This document shows positions 1-9,017 of a stretch of DNA of 54,592 nucleotides, one piece after another. Origin of the DNA: Bacteroidota bacterium (GTDB lineage Bacteria > Bacteroidota > Ignavibacteria > UBA10030 > UBA8401); the NCBI GenBank assembly GCA_005792285.1, contig SXSI01000021.1:1-54592 (forward strand), written 5' to 3'. The first letter of the stretch is position 1; each line of letters opens with the position of its first letter. Below the pieces are notes generated by a model that was given only the letters and a program-made list of their open reading frames with translations, made no database searches and was not told the DNA's origin. Both the position numbers and the translations under genes were made by a program.

Positions 1-33
1 AAGAAGTCGCAGGTTCGAATCCTGTTTCCCCGA
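1..33 (+). tRNA. 3' end of a tRNA, probably tRNA-Pro (truncated by window start)
   Basis: Only the 3' part is present. Positions 4-8 fit a five-base variable loop; 9-13 pair with 21-25 as a T stem around the loop TTCGAAT (14-20), with one G-U pair; 26-32 (TTCCCCG) are the 3' acceptor strand and A33 is the discriminator. CCA is not encoded. The implied 5' acceptor strand begins CGGGG, which is typical of tRNA-Pro, but the anticodon lies outside the window, so the amino acid is inferred. Confidence 0.8.
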
Positions 34-49
34 CAAATGAGTTTATCTC

Positions 50-1105
50 ATGAATATGAAATTAAATCCACGGTTACACAAAACTTCCTCACGGAAGAAG
101 GACCATGTTCTGCTAACCGTGAAAAAGGATGTCAAATTCAAAGAAAAAACTAATCACTTTGAAAAGTGGGAGTTTTGCCATAATGCATTACCTGAAATCA
201 ATTTTTTTGAAATAGACACAACAACAGTATTTCTTCACAAAGAACTCTCCTTCCCATTTTTAATTTCTTGTATGACCGGCGGCTATAAAGAAGCAAAGTT
301 AATTAACAGGCAATTGGCTGAAGTTTGCGAAGAGAAAAAAATTGCGCTCGGCGTTGGAAGTCAGCGGCAAGCTTTAGAAAATTCAGATTATCATTCTTCA
401 TTTAGTATTGTTAGAAAAGCTGCGCCAACAATTCCCATTATCGGAAATATCGGCGCATCGGAAGTTGCACAATTAAGAGATACTTCATCAATTCAAAAAT
501 TAGCCGATATGATTCAAGCAAACGCTTTTGCAATTCATTTAAATCCATTACAAGAATTAATTCAGCCAGAAGGAAGTACAAATTTCCGTGGTGTTTTAAA
601 TGGAATTGAAAAATTAGTTAACAAACTTTCAATCCCGGTAATTGTAAAAGAAATTGGTGCCGGAATTTCTTTTAATGTTGCAAAAAAATTAGCTGATGTT
701 GGTGTAACATATATTGATGTTGCAGGAGCAGGTGGAACAAGTTGGGCGGGAGTTGAAATACTTCGGAAAAATAAAAGTTCGTGGCAAGAAATTTTTTGGG
801 ATTGGGGAATTCCAACTGCAGATTCGCTAACACAGGTTTCTGAATTAAAAAAAGAATTCCCATCTTTACAAATTATTTCTTCTGGTGGAATTACAAATGG
901 AATTGAAATTGCAAAATCAGTTGCAATGTCGGCAGATGTAGTTGGTTCAGCACGTCCGCTGCTTCAGCAATTAATAAATTATGGTAAAAAAGGACTTGAC
1001 CAATTAATTAACGATTGGCATTCACAATTAAAAGGTGCAATGTTTCTTGTTGGTGCATTAACAATAGATGAACTTCAACATACAGCAATCCAAAAAGTTT
1101 CATAA
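50..1105 (+). CDS. fni: Type 2 isopentenyl-diphosphate delta-isomerase (FMN-dependent)
   Basis: This enzyme interconverts isopentenyl and dimethylallyl diphosphate in the cytoplasm, using reduced FMN. The 351-residue protein has the family's usual length and its TIM-barrel motifs: an N-terminal RKKDH (15-19), MTGG (75-78), GVGSQR (101-106), GNIGA (132-136), HLNPLQE (163-169), VKEIGAG (199-205), GAGGTSW (226-232) and SSGGITNG (277-284). ATG at 50 is used here; ATG at 56 would also fit. It starts only 16 bases after the tRNA, and a prenyl synthase follows after 14 bases, so the two probably form an isoprenoid operon. The call is firm. Confidence 0.95.
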   Translation: MNMKLNPRLHKTSSRKKDHVLLTVKKDVKFKEKTNHFEKWEFCHNALPEINFFEIDTTTVFLHKELSFPFLISCMTGGYKEAKLINRQLAEVCEEKKIALGVGSQRQALENSDYHSSFSIVRKAAPTIPIIGNIGASEVAQLRDTSSIQKLADMIQANAFAIHLNPLQELIQPEGSTNFRGVLNGIEKLVNKLSIPVIVKEIGAGISFNVAKKLADVGVTYIDVAGAGGTSWAGVEILRKNKSSWQEIFWDWGIPTADSLTQVSELKKEFPSLQIISSGGITNGIEIAKSVAMSADVVGSARPLLQQLINYGKKGLDQLINDWHSQLKGAMFLVGALTIDELQHTAIQKVS

Positions 1106-1119
1106 TATTTTCAACTCAA

Positions 1120-2097
1120 ATGAATTTCTCAACTCAATACAACAAATATAAAAATATAATCGATAAGAGGTTATCTCAAGTTACAATCTATCGAAAACCG
1201 AATTCGGTATATTTTCCAATAAAATATATTTTAGAAGGAACCGGAAAAAGAATAAGGCCTGTTATTACAATGTTGGCTTGCGAATCTGTCTGTGGGAAAA
1301 ACAACAAATCTATTTTTGCTGCAACAGCAGTTGAAATGTTGCACACTTTTACACTTGTTCATGATGATGTAATGGATAATTCTTCAACAAGACGAGGGAG
1401 AAAAACAGTTCATAAAAAATGGGATGTAAATACCGCCATTCTTGTTGGTGATGAAATAATTGCACTTTCGTATAAAGAGTTATTGAAAACTTCATCAAAA
1501 AATATTGAGTCAATTTTAAAAGTTTTTACAAATGGCATAGTTAAAGTTTGCGAAGGACAGGCACTTGATAAAGAGTTTGAATTAAGGAAAAATGTAATTC
1601 TTCCCGAATACATAAAAATGATTGATATGAAAACCGGGAGTATGGTTTCATCTGCAGCAGAAATTGGTGGAATTATTGGTGGTGGAAATTCAAAAGAAAT
1701 ATTGGCACTTCGTAAATTTGGAGAATCAATTGGAAGAGCATTTCAAATTCAAGATGATTTACTTGACGCAATAAGCACAAAGAAAACTTTTGGTAAAGAA
1801 GTTGGTAATGATATTATTTCAGGGAAAAAAACTTTCCTTTTACTTCACGCTATAAAAAAAGCAAAAGGAAAAGATTATCAATTGCTTAAGTCAGTAATAA
1901 ATAAAAATGGAACTAGTGGAAAAAATATTAACAAAGTTAAAGAAATCTACAAACGCCTTGGAATAATTGAAATTGCATTAAAAGCTGTAAAGAATGAAAT
2001 ATCAATAGCATGCAGACATTTAAACAAACTTCCGGCCTCGAAATCGAGAGAGATGCTTTTTTGGTTTGCATCGACGTTACTTCAACGAAAATTTTAA
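1120..2097 (+). CDS. Short-chain polyprenyl diphosphate synthase, GGPP-synthase-like
   Basis: This enzyme condenses isopentenyl diphosphate onto an allylic diphosphate. Trans-prenyltransferase motifs are clear: GKRIRP (42-47), first Asp-rich motif DDVMD (82-86) followed by RRGRKTVH, and second motif DDLLD (212-216) in FQIQDDLLD. The residue five before the first Asp is Phe77 (HTFTLVHDD). Long-chain enzymes such as IspB usually have Ala there, whereas archaeal type I GGPP synthases have Phe. There is no two-residue insertion in the first motif as in bacterial FPP synthases. A C15-C20 product is therefore inferred rather than a quinone side chain. It lies directly downstream of fni. Confidence 0.88.
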   Translation: MNFSTQYNKYKNIIDKRLSQVTIYRKPNSVYFPIKYILEGTGKRIRPVITMLACESVCGKNNKSIFAATAVEMLHTFTLVHDDVMDNSSTRRGRKTVHKKWDVNTAILVGDEIIALSYKELLKTSSKNIESILKVFTNGIVKVCEGQALDKEFELRKNVILPEYIKMIDMKTGSMVSSAAEIGGIIGGGNSKEILALRKFGESIGRAFQIQDDLLDAISTKKTFGKEVGNDIISGKKTFLLLHAIKKAKGKDYQLLKSVINKNGTSGKNINKVKEIYKRLGIIEIALKAVKNEISIACRHLNKLPASKSREMLFWFASTLLQRKF

Positions 2098-2114
2098 TAA
2101 TTTTATAAAATACT

Positions 2115-2381
2115 ATGGTACAAAAGAAAGTTGTAATAAAAAATAAAACCGGTCTTCACACACGCCCCGCCGCAACACTTGTAAAACTTGCCGCAAAATA
2201 TAATTCCGAATTTTACATTATGAAAGATGGAATGGAAATAAACGGAAAAAGTATTATTGGTGTAATGACACTTGCTGCAGAACAAGGTTCTACTCTTCAG
2301 TTACGGTTTGATGGAAAAGATGAAAAAGTAATGGCAAAAGCTATTGTAGAATTATTTGATCGCGGAATGGATGATGTATAG
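2115..2381 (+). CDS. ptsH: Phosphocarrier protein HPr
   Basis: HPr carries phosphate from enzyme I in the phosphoenolpyruvate phosphotransferase system. The 88-residue protein has the phosphorylatable His15 in GLHTRPA and the regulatory Ser46 in NGKSIIGV, at the canonical positions. Ser46 implies possible control by an HPr kinase/phosphorylase. Enzyme I follows with a 19-base gap if its ATG at 2401 is used. No sugar-specific EII genes occur in this window, so the pair may have a regulatory job or serve a permease encoded elsewhere. Confidence 0.95.
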   Translation: MVQKKVVIKNKTGLHTRPAATLVKLAAKYNSEFYIMKDGMEINGKSIIGVMTLAAEQGSTLQLRFDGKDEKVMAKAIVELFDRGMDDV

Positions 2382-2400
2382 TAAAACCGTAAAGAATGGA

Positions 2401-4137
2401 ATGATAACGATTACCGGAGTTCCGGCTTCTCCCGGGATTGTATTTGGTAAATCGTATTGTTATTTAAAAAAAATAATTAAGGTTGATAAATCATCGATTT
2501 TAAAAAATGCTATTCCACAGGAAGTAGTTCGTTTAGAGCACGCAATCGAACGATCTGAATATGAATTAAAAAAAATTATTTCATTCGCAGCAAACCAAGT
2601 TGGAAAAACTGAAATTAAAATTTTTGAAGCACAGATTTTAATTCTTCAAGATATTATTTTACTGGAAGGTATTAAATCGAGAATCAAAAACGAATTAACA
2701 AACGCAGAAGCTGTTGTAGATTCTGAGTTCTCAAAATATCAAAGCATTATGTTAAATGCGAAGGATGAGTATTTACGAGAACGGGCTCATGAAGTTGAAG
2801 ATATAAAAAACAGAATTATCAGAAATATTCAACAAGAAAAATTAACTTCACGGATAGATAAAAATGTAATTGTTGTTTCAGAAGCCTTAACTGCCGGCGA
2901 TACAATTTTATTTAGCAGAAACAAAATTCTTGGTTTTGCAACTGATGGTGGTGGGATTACATCTCATTCAACATTACTCGCACGGTCATTGCAACTTCCC
3001 GCTGTCGTTGGTTTAAAAGATATAACAAAAAATATTAATCATGGCGATTTGTTAATTGTTGATGGCTATGATGGAATTGTTATAATCAGACCAAACGAAG
3101 AAACAATTGAAAAGTTTAATTATGAAAAAACTCGACATGATAATTTCGAAAAGAAACTTATTCCTCTCCGCGATCAACCCGCAACCACACTCGATAATCA
3201 CACGGTAAGTTTAACTGTAAATATAGAATTCATGGATGAAATTCCGATAATGTTAAAACAAGGGGCGCAGGGTATCGGTTTGTATCGCTCAGAGGGTGTG
3301 CTGATTGGAAGAGATTCTATTCCAACTGAAGATGAACAATTTACAGAATATGAAAAATTAGCTTCTACGGTTGCACCGCATAGAATTGTAATTCGCACAT
3401 TTGATATTGGTGGTGATAAAATTTTTAGTGAACAAAATGATGAAGAAAATCCATCGCTTGGTTGGAGAGGAATTCGCATTTCGTTGGATATGCCGGAATT
3501 ATTTAAAACTCAACTTCGTGCAATTTTAAGAGCAAGCACAAGAAATAATGTTGACATATTATTCCCAATGGTAAGTGGATTTGAAGAAATAATTGAGGCA
3601 AAAAAATATTTATCAGAAATTAAAGATGAACTTCAGAATAAAAATATTCCTTTTGATAAAAATATTAGAGTCGGTTCAGTTATTGAAATTCCTTCTGCGG
3701 CTTTACTCGCTGGCGATTTAGCTCGTGAACTCGACTTCCTAAGTATCGGAACAAACGATTTACTACAATTTGTTTTAGCTGTTGACAGAAACAACGAACG
3801 TGTTTCAAAACTTTTCAACAGATTTAATCCGGGATTACTGAGATTGATTTCACAAATAATTACTCAAACTAAATCTGAAAATAAAAAAATTGCAATGTGC
3901 GGAGAGATGGCTGGTGATCCGTTAGCAACAACTTTATTAATTGGATTAGGGTTGGATGAATTTAGTGTAATCCCTGACATACTTCCTGAAATCAAAAAAA
4001 TTATTAGGACTATAACATTAAAAGATGCAAAAGAAATTGCTAAACACGCACTCACACTATCAACTTCTGCGGAAATACAAAATTATTTACAAGATGAGCT
4101 TCAAAAAATAATCCCTGATATTCCACTTTCACATTAA
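2401..4137 (+). CDS. ptsI: PTS enzyme I (phosphoenolpyruvate-protein phosphotransferase)
   Basis: Enzyme I autophosphorylates from phosphoenolpyruvate and passes the phosphate to HPr. The open frame extends upstream to TTG 2356 inside ptsH, with ATGs at 2371 and 2374. I chose ATG 2401 because it gives MITITGVPASPG at the N-terminus, a 578-residue protein, and places the active-site His of GGGITSHST at residue 189, the canonical number in E. coli and Bacillus. The C-terminal PEP-binding TIM barrel shows GLYRSEG, the GGDK region, SIGTNDL and the catalytic Cys motif AMCGEMAGDP. It is the immediate partner of the preceding HPr. Confidence 0.95.
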   Translation: MITITGVPASPGIVFGKSYCYLKKIIKVDKSSILKNAIPQEVVRLEHAIERSEYELKKIISFAANQVGKTEIKIFEAQILILQDIILLEGIKSRIKNELTNAEAVVDSEFSKYQSIMLNAKDEYLRERAHEVEDIKNRIIRNIQQEKLTSRIDKNVIVVSEALTAGDTILFSRNKILGFATDGGGITSHSTLLARSLQLPAVVGLKDITKNINHGDLLIVDGYDGIVIIRPNEETIEKFNYEKTRHDNFEKKLIPLRDQPATTLDNHTVSLTVNIEFMDEIPIMLKQGAQGIGLYRSEGVLIGRDSIPTEDEQFTEYEKLASTVAPHRIVIRTFDIGGDKIFSEQNDEENPSLGWRGIRISLDMPELFKTQLRAILRASTRNNVDILFPMVSGFEEIIEAKKYLSEIKDELQNKNIPFDKNIRVGSVIEIPSAALLAGDLARELDFLSIGTNDLLQFVLAVDRNNERVSKLFNRFNPGLLRLISQIITQTKSENKKIAMCGEMAGDPLATTLLIGLGLDEFSVIPDILPEIKKIIRTITLKDAKEIAKHALTLSTSAEIQNYLQDELQKIIPDIPLSH

Positions 4138-4160
4138 TAAACTTTTTAAAAAATAAAACT

Positions 4161-5219
4161 ATGACATTAACAGAGACATTAATTAATTCGATCGACAAAC
4201 AAGGAATGCAAAAACTTCTTCGAGGATTTTACAGACAAATTGAAGAAGGCGTTGAAATTAGTAAATTATTTCCAAAATTATATTCGGCTAACCAATTTAC
4301 CTCAATAGTATTAAGTGGTTTAGGTGGTTCTGCAATTGGTGGCGATTTAGTTCGATCATATATTGCGGACGAAATTAAAGTTCCATTTCTGATAAATAGA
4401 AATTATAAGCTTCCAAAATTTGTCAATTCAAATACACTTGTTATTATTTCAAGTTATTCGGGAAATACGGAAGAGACAATTGCTTCATACAAAGAGGCAA
4501 AAAAACGTAAAGCGAAAATATTGTGCATTACTTCAGGTGGTGAAGTTGCAAATTTTGCAAACAAACAAAAAGATCCAGCTATTTTAATTCCTGGTGGTTT
4601 GCCTCCTCGCGCTGCATTGGGATATTCTTTTTTCCCTTTACTTTTCGCACTTGGAAAAATGGGATTTATAAATGTTAAAAAGAAAGATGTTGCAGAAACT
4701 ATTTCTTTATTAAAATTGAATAGTTCTATTTATGGGAATATTGCATCCAAAGAAAATATTGCATTACAACTTGCTTCGATGCTGAAAAATTCTCTCCCTA
4801 TAATTTTTTCTTCTTCGGATAAATTTGATGTAGTTAATCTCAGATGGCGAGGACAAATAAATGAGAATGCAAAAATGATGGCTTATGGAAATGTTTTCCC
4901 TGAATTAAATCACAATGAAATAGTTGGTTGGGAATCCATTCCTCAAATAATGCAACAGTCGAGTATTTTTATTTTGAGAGATGAAGAAGATAATTCTCGT
5001 ATTCAATCCAGAATGGATATTACACAAAATATTTTGCACCCATTTGCCGGTAATGTAACAGAGGTTTTCAGTGAAGGAAGTTCCCTTCTTGCAAGAATTT
5101 TTAGTTTAATTCACTTGGGCGATTGGGTTAGTTTTTATCTCGCAATGATGCATAAGGTTGATCCAACTCCTGTTACAAAAATTGATTATCTTAAAACCGA
5201 ACTTTCAAAAATTCAATAA
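4161..5219 (+). CDS. Bifunctional phosphoglucose/phosphomannose isomerase (SIS domains)
   Basis: The protein is a SIS-domain sugar isomerase predicted to interconvert glucose-6-P or mannose-6-P with fructose-6-P. At 352 residues it matches the compact PGI/PMI family first described in archaea, not classical Pgi of about 550 residues. Visible motifs are GLGGSAIGG (53-61), SYSGNTEET (98-106), NHNEIVGW in the middle, and a C-terminal KVDPTPVTKIDYLK. It begins 23 bases after ptsI and precedes an ABC transporter by 15 bases, so it may be cotranscribed with the PTS genes. Whether it supplies the main glycolytic isomerase cannot be judged from the window. Confidence 0.88.
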   Translation: MTLTETLINSIDKQGMQKLLRGFYRQIEEGVEISKLFPKLYSANQFTSIVLSGLGGSAIGGDLVRSYIADEIKVPFLINRNYKLPKFVNSNTLVIISSYSGNTEETIASYKEAKKRKAKILCITSGGEVANFANKQKDPAILIPGGLPPRAALGYSFFPLLFALGKMGFINVKKKDVAETISLLKLNSSIYGNIASKENIALQLASMLKNSLPIIFSSSDKFDVVNLRWRGQINENAKMMAYGNVFPELNHNEIVGWESIPQIMQQSSIFILRDEEDNSRIQSRMDITQNILHPFAGNVTEVFSEGSSLLARIFSLIHLGDWVSFYLAMMHKVDPTPVTKIDYLKTELSKIQ

Positions 5220-5234
5220 TATTAAAAAAAAATA

Positions 5235-6161
5235 ATGTCCACTGAGACGATTCTTCGAACAATAAATCTTAATAAGCGGTTTAAAAAAAGATGGGCAGTT
5301 AAAAATTTAAATTTCGAAGTTAAACGTGGAGATATTTTTGGATTTTTGGGACCAAATGGTGCCGGGAAAAGCACAACCATCCGAATGATTTTTTCTTTGA
5401 TAAAACCAACTTCGGGCGATATTGAAATATTCGGACATTCAGTTAGAAAAAACCATTCTCAAGCATTACAAAAAGTTGCAGGTATTGTTGAAAATCCAGA
5501 TTTTTATTTAAACTTAACTGCATACAGAAATATGCAAATTGCTGGCGGTTTAACTTTAGGGAAAATTCCTTCTTCAAAAAGTATTGAGCATTCATTACAA
5601 ATTGTTGGACTTGCAGACAGATCTAAAGATAAAGTTAAAATTTTTTCGCATGGAATGAAACAGCGTCTTGGAATTGCTCAAGCATTACTTTGTAATCCGG
5701 AATTAATAATTCTCGATGAGCCAACAAATGGACTTGATCCACAAGGGATGAAAGATATTCGCGAGTTGATAATTAAACTCTCCAAAGAAAATGGAGTAAC
5801 GGTTATTTTATCTTCTCATTTGTTACACGAAGTTCAGCAAGTTGCAACTCGTATGGCAATTATTAGCCATGGAGAATTTCGAGTTCAGGGATTAGTTAAA
5901 GATTTGTTATCCGAAAATAAAGATATTCATGTTATTTCGGTGACACCAAAAATTAAAGCAATGAAAATTCTCAAATCTTCCTCATTAGTAAATAAAGTTA
6001 GTTTACAAAAAACAGAAATAGAAATTTCTACTTCACATAAAAATATTCCAAAATTATTAACATTATTATCAGAAAATAAATGCAATGTGTTTTCAGTTTA
6101 TCAAAAGCAAACATTAGAAGATTATTTTCTTTCAGTTACATCAGAAGAGAAGGTATTGTAA
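5235..6161 (+). CDS. ABC transporter ATP-binding protein
   Basis: This is a 308-residue ATPase of the ABC-2 exporter type. It shows Walker A GPNGAGKST (39-47), a signature variant FSHGMKQRLGIAQ, Walker B LIILDEPTNGLDP and the switch-histidine motif SSHLLHE. The C-terminal 90 residues after the nucleotide-binding core are typical of this group and do not identify the substrate. The permease gene follows after one base, so the two form an exporter. The substrate is unknown; multidrug, bacitracin-type or lipid export are all possible. Confidence 0.92.
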   Translation: MSTETILRTINLNKRFKKRWAVKNLNFEVKRGDIFGFLGPNGAGKSTTIRMIFSLIKPTSGDIEIFGHSVRKNHSQALQKVAGIVENPDFYLNLTAYRNMQIAGGLTLGKIPSSKSIEHSLQIVGLADRSKDKVKIFSHGMKQRLGIAQALLCNPELIILDEPTNGLDPQGMKDIRELIIKLSKENGVTVILSSHLLHEVQQVATRMAIISHGEFRVQGLVKDLLSENKDIHVISVTPKIKAMKILKSSSLVNKVSLQKTEIEISTSHKNIPKLLTLLSENKCNVFSVYQKQTLEDYFLSVTSEEKVL

Positions 6162-6162
6162 A

Positions 6163-7002
6163 ATGTTACTTCTAATTTATTTTGAACTTTTAAAAACTTT
6201 TTCGAAATGGAGAACATATATTGGATTCATTACTGTAAGCGTAGTAATACCCGTTGTGATGTACGCATTATATTATGAAGGAGGAGAATTTATAAATGCT
6301 CAAACAAGATCAATACAAAAAGAATTTTTTATGGTTGGAAATTTATTTAATGGTTGGGTAATTGCACAACTTATAATGAATAGTTTATGGGTTCATATTC
6401 CCTTTTTAATAACTTTAGTTGCCGGAGATCAGCTAGCCGGCGAAGCTGCATCTGGCACACTCAGACTTTCATTAATTCGTCCAATTTCTCGTTCAAAATT
6501 TCTCTTTGCAAAATATTTTACAACTTTAATTTATACAGCTTTACTTGTAATTGTAATTGCACTTTTAAGTCTCGGTTTAGGTTTATACTTTTTTGGAAGT
6601 GGTGACTTAATTGCGTTCGCTGAAAATTCAATAACAATTCTTCATCAAGATTTATTATTAAACAGATTTATTTTGGCTTACGCATTGGCTATTTTATCGA
6701 TGTCAGTAGTTGCTTCATTGGCATTTCTTTTTTCATCTTTTGTTGAAAATGCAATCGGACCAATAATTGCAACCATGGCAGTGTTAGTTTGTTTACTTGT
6801 AATTTCAAATTTACCAGTTGATCTTTTTGAAAATTATAAACCTTATTTATTTACAACATATCAAAATGCATGGAGTCTTGCTTTTAAAGATATTCTTGAC
6901 TGGAATGAAATTAGTCGCGCAGTTACAATAATGATTAGCTATTTAGTTGGATTTTATTCTCTAACTCTTATTATCTTCATCAAAAAAGATATCTTAACAT
7001 AA
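6163..7002 (+). CDS. ABC-2 type transporter permease
   Basis: The 279-residue protein has about six hydrophobic segments: one near residues 20-38, then a series from about 65 to 270. It also has the ABC-2 family pattern LAGEAASGTLRLSLIRPISR in the first cytoplasmic loop, which contacts the ATPase. Its start codon is one base after the stop of the ATP-binding gene, so translational coupling and a shared complex are likely. It would act in the inner membrane as a dimer with two ATPase subunits. The exported substrate cannot be read from the sequence. Confidence 0.88.
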   Translation: MLLLIYFELLKTFSKWRTYIGFITVSVVIPVVMYALYYEGGEFINAQTRSIQKEFFMVGNLFNGWVIAQLIMNSLWVHIPFLITLVAGDQLAGEAASGTLRLSLIRPISRSKFLFAKYFTTLIYTALLVIVIALLSLGLGLYFFGSGDLIAFAENSITILHQDLLLNRFILAYALAILSMSVVASLAFLFSSFVENAIGPIIATMAVLVCLLVISNLPVDLFENYKPYLFTTYQNAWSLAFKDILDWNEISRAVTIMISYLVGFYSLTLIIFIKKDILT

Positions 7003-7013
7003 AAGGAATATTT

Positions 7014-8297
7014 ATGTCACTACAAGAACGAATTACTGAAATTAAAAATGGCTTTACAAAAACATTTTGGGTTGCAAATATTATTGAACTTTTTGAGCGA
7101 ATGGCATTTTATGGTTCAAAAGCTGTCTTAACAGTTTATCTTGCAAACAAAGTTGGACTCGGTCCACAAATTGCTGGCACACTTGCTGGATTATTTTCCG
7201 GAGTTTTATATTCGTTACCAATTATTGCGGGAACTTTTGTTGACAGATTCGGATTTAGAAAAAGTTTGATGATTTGTTTTGCAATATTTACAATTGGCTA
7301 CGCTTTAATCGGATTTGCCGGGATGGGATTCAGTCAATCGATAATTGCAGTTACAGGAAAAACTCCATATATAATTTCTGTACTTCTTCTTACTGCAATT
7401 GGCGGTTCACTTATAAAACCTTGCATCGTCGGGACTGTTGCTAAAACTTCTCAGCCAACTGTAAAATCTTTGGGATATTCGATTTATTATATGTTGGTAA
7501 ATATTGGTGGTGCAATTGGTCCAATGATTGCGTTACAAGTTCGTGAAGATTTAGGAATCGAATTTGTTTTGATTATGTCATCTATAACCTCTTTTTTAAT
7601 GTTATTGGGAACTTTTTTCTTCTATGAAGAACCCGTTAGCAATAAAGATGAAAATAATAAGAATACTTCGATGTTAGTTGTTCTTAAAAACATGTTAATG
7701 GTTTTCAAAAATTTGAAGTTTATGGCTTTTCTAACAATTTTTTCTGGATTCTGGATAATGTTTTGGCAGATTTTTTACTCCTTTCCATTTTACATTACTG
7801 AAATATTAAAATTTGAAAGATTTGAATTACTCGAAACAGTTGATGCTTGGACAATTATTTTTCTGAGTGTTCCAATAACAGCACTCGCAAAAAAACTTTC
7901 ACCAATTCTTTCAATGTCGATTGGATTTTTGATAGCAAGTTGTTCATGGTTATTGCTAGCGTATTCTCCTTCAGTTGAAATGGCAATTGCTGCAATGGTT
8001 TTATTTGCGATTGGTGAAGTTACGCAAGCGCCAAGATTTTATGAATATGTTGCAGACCTCGCACCTTCAAATCAAGTTGGAACTTTTATGGGATTTGCAT
8101 TTTTACCGGTTGCAATTGGTTCATTTGTAGCAGGTCCACTTGCAGGGTGGCTTACAATTAATTATTTCAGTGGTGTTTCGCAAAATCCAGCAACTGCTTG
8201 GTATATTCTTTCTGCAATTGGATTTGTTTCAACTGCTGGCATGTTATTATATAATTATTTTTTTGTTGTAAGATTACAAAAGAAAGCTTTATCATGA
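7014..8297 (+). CDS. Major facilitator transporter resembling proton-dependent oligopeptide (POT/PTR) carriers
   Basis: The 427-residue protein has about twelve membrane segments. Near the N-terminus it has ELFERMAFYG, with E25, E28 and R29 matching the ExxER proton-coupling motif of POT carriers, followed by YLANKVGL. The later IYYMLVNIGGAIGP resembles the second POT signature (FYxxINxG). Symport of di/tripeptides with protons is therefore the best inference, although it is shorter than many POT proteins and other major facilitator substrates remain possible. It begins 11 bases after the ABC permease, and its stop overlaps the next start (ATGA). Confidence 0.75.
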   Translation: MSLQERITEIKNGFTKTFWVANIIELFERMAFYGSKAVLTVYLANKVGLGPQIAGTLAGLFSGVLYSLPIIAGTFVDRFGFRKSLMICFAIFTIGYALIGFAGMGFSQSIIAVTGKTPYIISVLLLTAIGGSLIKPCIVGTVAKTSQPTVKSLGYSIYYMLVNIGGAIGPMIALQVREDLGIEFVLIMSSITSFLMLLGTFFFYEEPVSNKDENNKNTSMLVVLKNMLMVFKNLKFMAFLTIFSGFWIMFWQIFYSFPFYITEILKFERFELLETVDAWTIIFLSVPITALAKKLSPILSMSIGFLIASCSWLLLAYSPSVEMAIAAMVLFAIGEVTQAPRFYEYVADLAPSNQVGTFMGFAFLPVAIGSFVAGPLAGWLTINYFSGVSQNPATAWYILSAIGFVSTAGMLLYNYFFVVRLQKKALS

Positions 8298-8956
8298 AAA
8301 AAATAGTTTTATTTATTTATCTATTTTTTTATTCTCAACAATTAATTTCACAGTTTAAAGATGCTGAACAAATTATTGATGCCATTCAAATCAAATACGA
8401 TGAGATAAAAGATTACACTGCTACAATTGAAGCAGCTGTTGATTTAGAGAGAATAAAAGTTCCGAAGATGGATGTTAAAATATATTTTAAGCAACCTGAT
8501 AAATTTCATATAGAATCAAAAAATTTTGCAATGATTCCGCGTGAGGGAGTGGTAATAAACCCAGCTGAATTGTTAAATAAATTTAATGCTAAACTTTTGG
8601 GAATTGAACAATTGAATTCGAGGCCGGTTTATAAAATTCAACTCACTCCAAAATCGGAGCAGAAACTAATATCTCTTGAGAGTTACGTCTATATCGATCA
8701 GGAAAATATATATATCGCAAAACTTGAATCTACTCCTTCTGAAGGTAGAACAATTGTTATAAATTTTTCTCAAAGTTTAGTCCAAAATAAATATTACCTC
8801 CCTTCTAAAATATTTGTAAAGTTTGAAAACGCAGAAACAAATCCATCTCAACGACTTCCCAGAAGTGGAAGCGTTACTATCTCCTACAAGAATTACCTAT
8901 TAAATACAGGTCTTTCTGATTCGTTGTTTACTAAAAAATCCAACAACCTAAAATAA
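8294..8956 (+). CDS. LolA-like outer-membrane lipoprotein-sorting protein
   Basis: The 220-residue protein starts with a signal peptide (MKKIVLFIYLFFYS) and is predicted periplasmic. The region around residues 25-200 reads as a LolA/LolB-like fold: an initial helix with repeated charged residues (IIDAIQIKYDEIKDYTATIE), then alternating beta strands including VKIYFKQPDKFHIES and later VYIDQENIYIAKLE. Such proteins carry lipids or lipoproteins across the periplasm. It overlaps the upstream transporter by four bases, so it is the last gene of the ABC-POT run. No intrinsic terminator is obvious before the next promoter. Confidence 0.65.
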   Translation: MKKIVLFIYLFFYSQQLISQFKDAEQIIDAIQIKYDEIKDYTATIEAAVDLERIKVPKMDVKIYFKQPDKFHIESKNFAMIPREGVVINPAELLNKFNAKLLGIEQLNSRPVYKIQLTPKSEQKLISLESYVYIDQENIYIAKLESTPSEGRTIVINFSQSLVQNKYYLPSKIFVKFENAETNPSQRLPRSGSVTISYKNYLLNTGLSDSLFTKKSNNLK

Positions 8957-8969
8957 TTTATCTCTTCTC

Positions 8970-8998
8970 TTGACTAGCAAATAATCTTTCTATAGATT
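8970..8998 (+). promoter_or_regulatory. Candidate sigma-70-like promoter of the mntR operon
   Basis: TTGACT at 8970-8975 is followed after 17 bases by TAGATT at 8993-8998. The -10 lies inside the palindromic operator. A start site near 9005 would leave a leader of only about ten bases before the ATG at 9016. This is a reading by eye. Confidence 0.5.
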
Positions 8999-9017
8999 TA
9001 GGTTAACCTAAATCTAT
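8992..9017. promoter_or_regulatory. Perfect 26-bp palindrome, probable MntR/DtxR operator
   Basis: The sequence is perfectly self-complementary around 9004/9005, with half-site ATAGATTTAGGTT. Its core TTAGGTTAACCTAA resembles DtxR/IdeR boxes (TTAGGTTAG..CTAACCTAA). It covers the candidate -10 and the first two bases of the start codon of the regulator gene, so bound protein would block both transcription initiation and early elongation. Autoregulation by the adjacent DtxR-family protein is inferred. Confidence 0.75.

Noticed and set aside
2356-2400. Upstream extension of ptsI to TTG 2356 or ATG 2371/2374
   Set aside because: Starting at 2401 gives the canonical N-terminus and puts the active His at residue 189.
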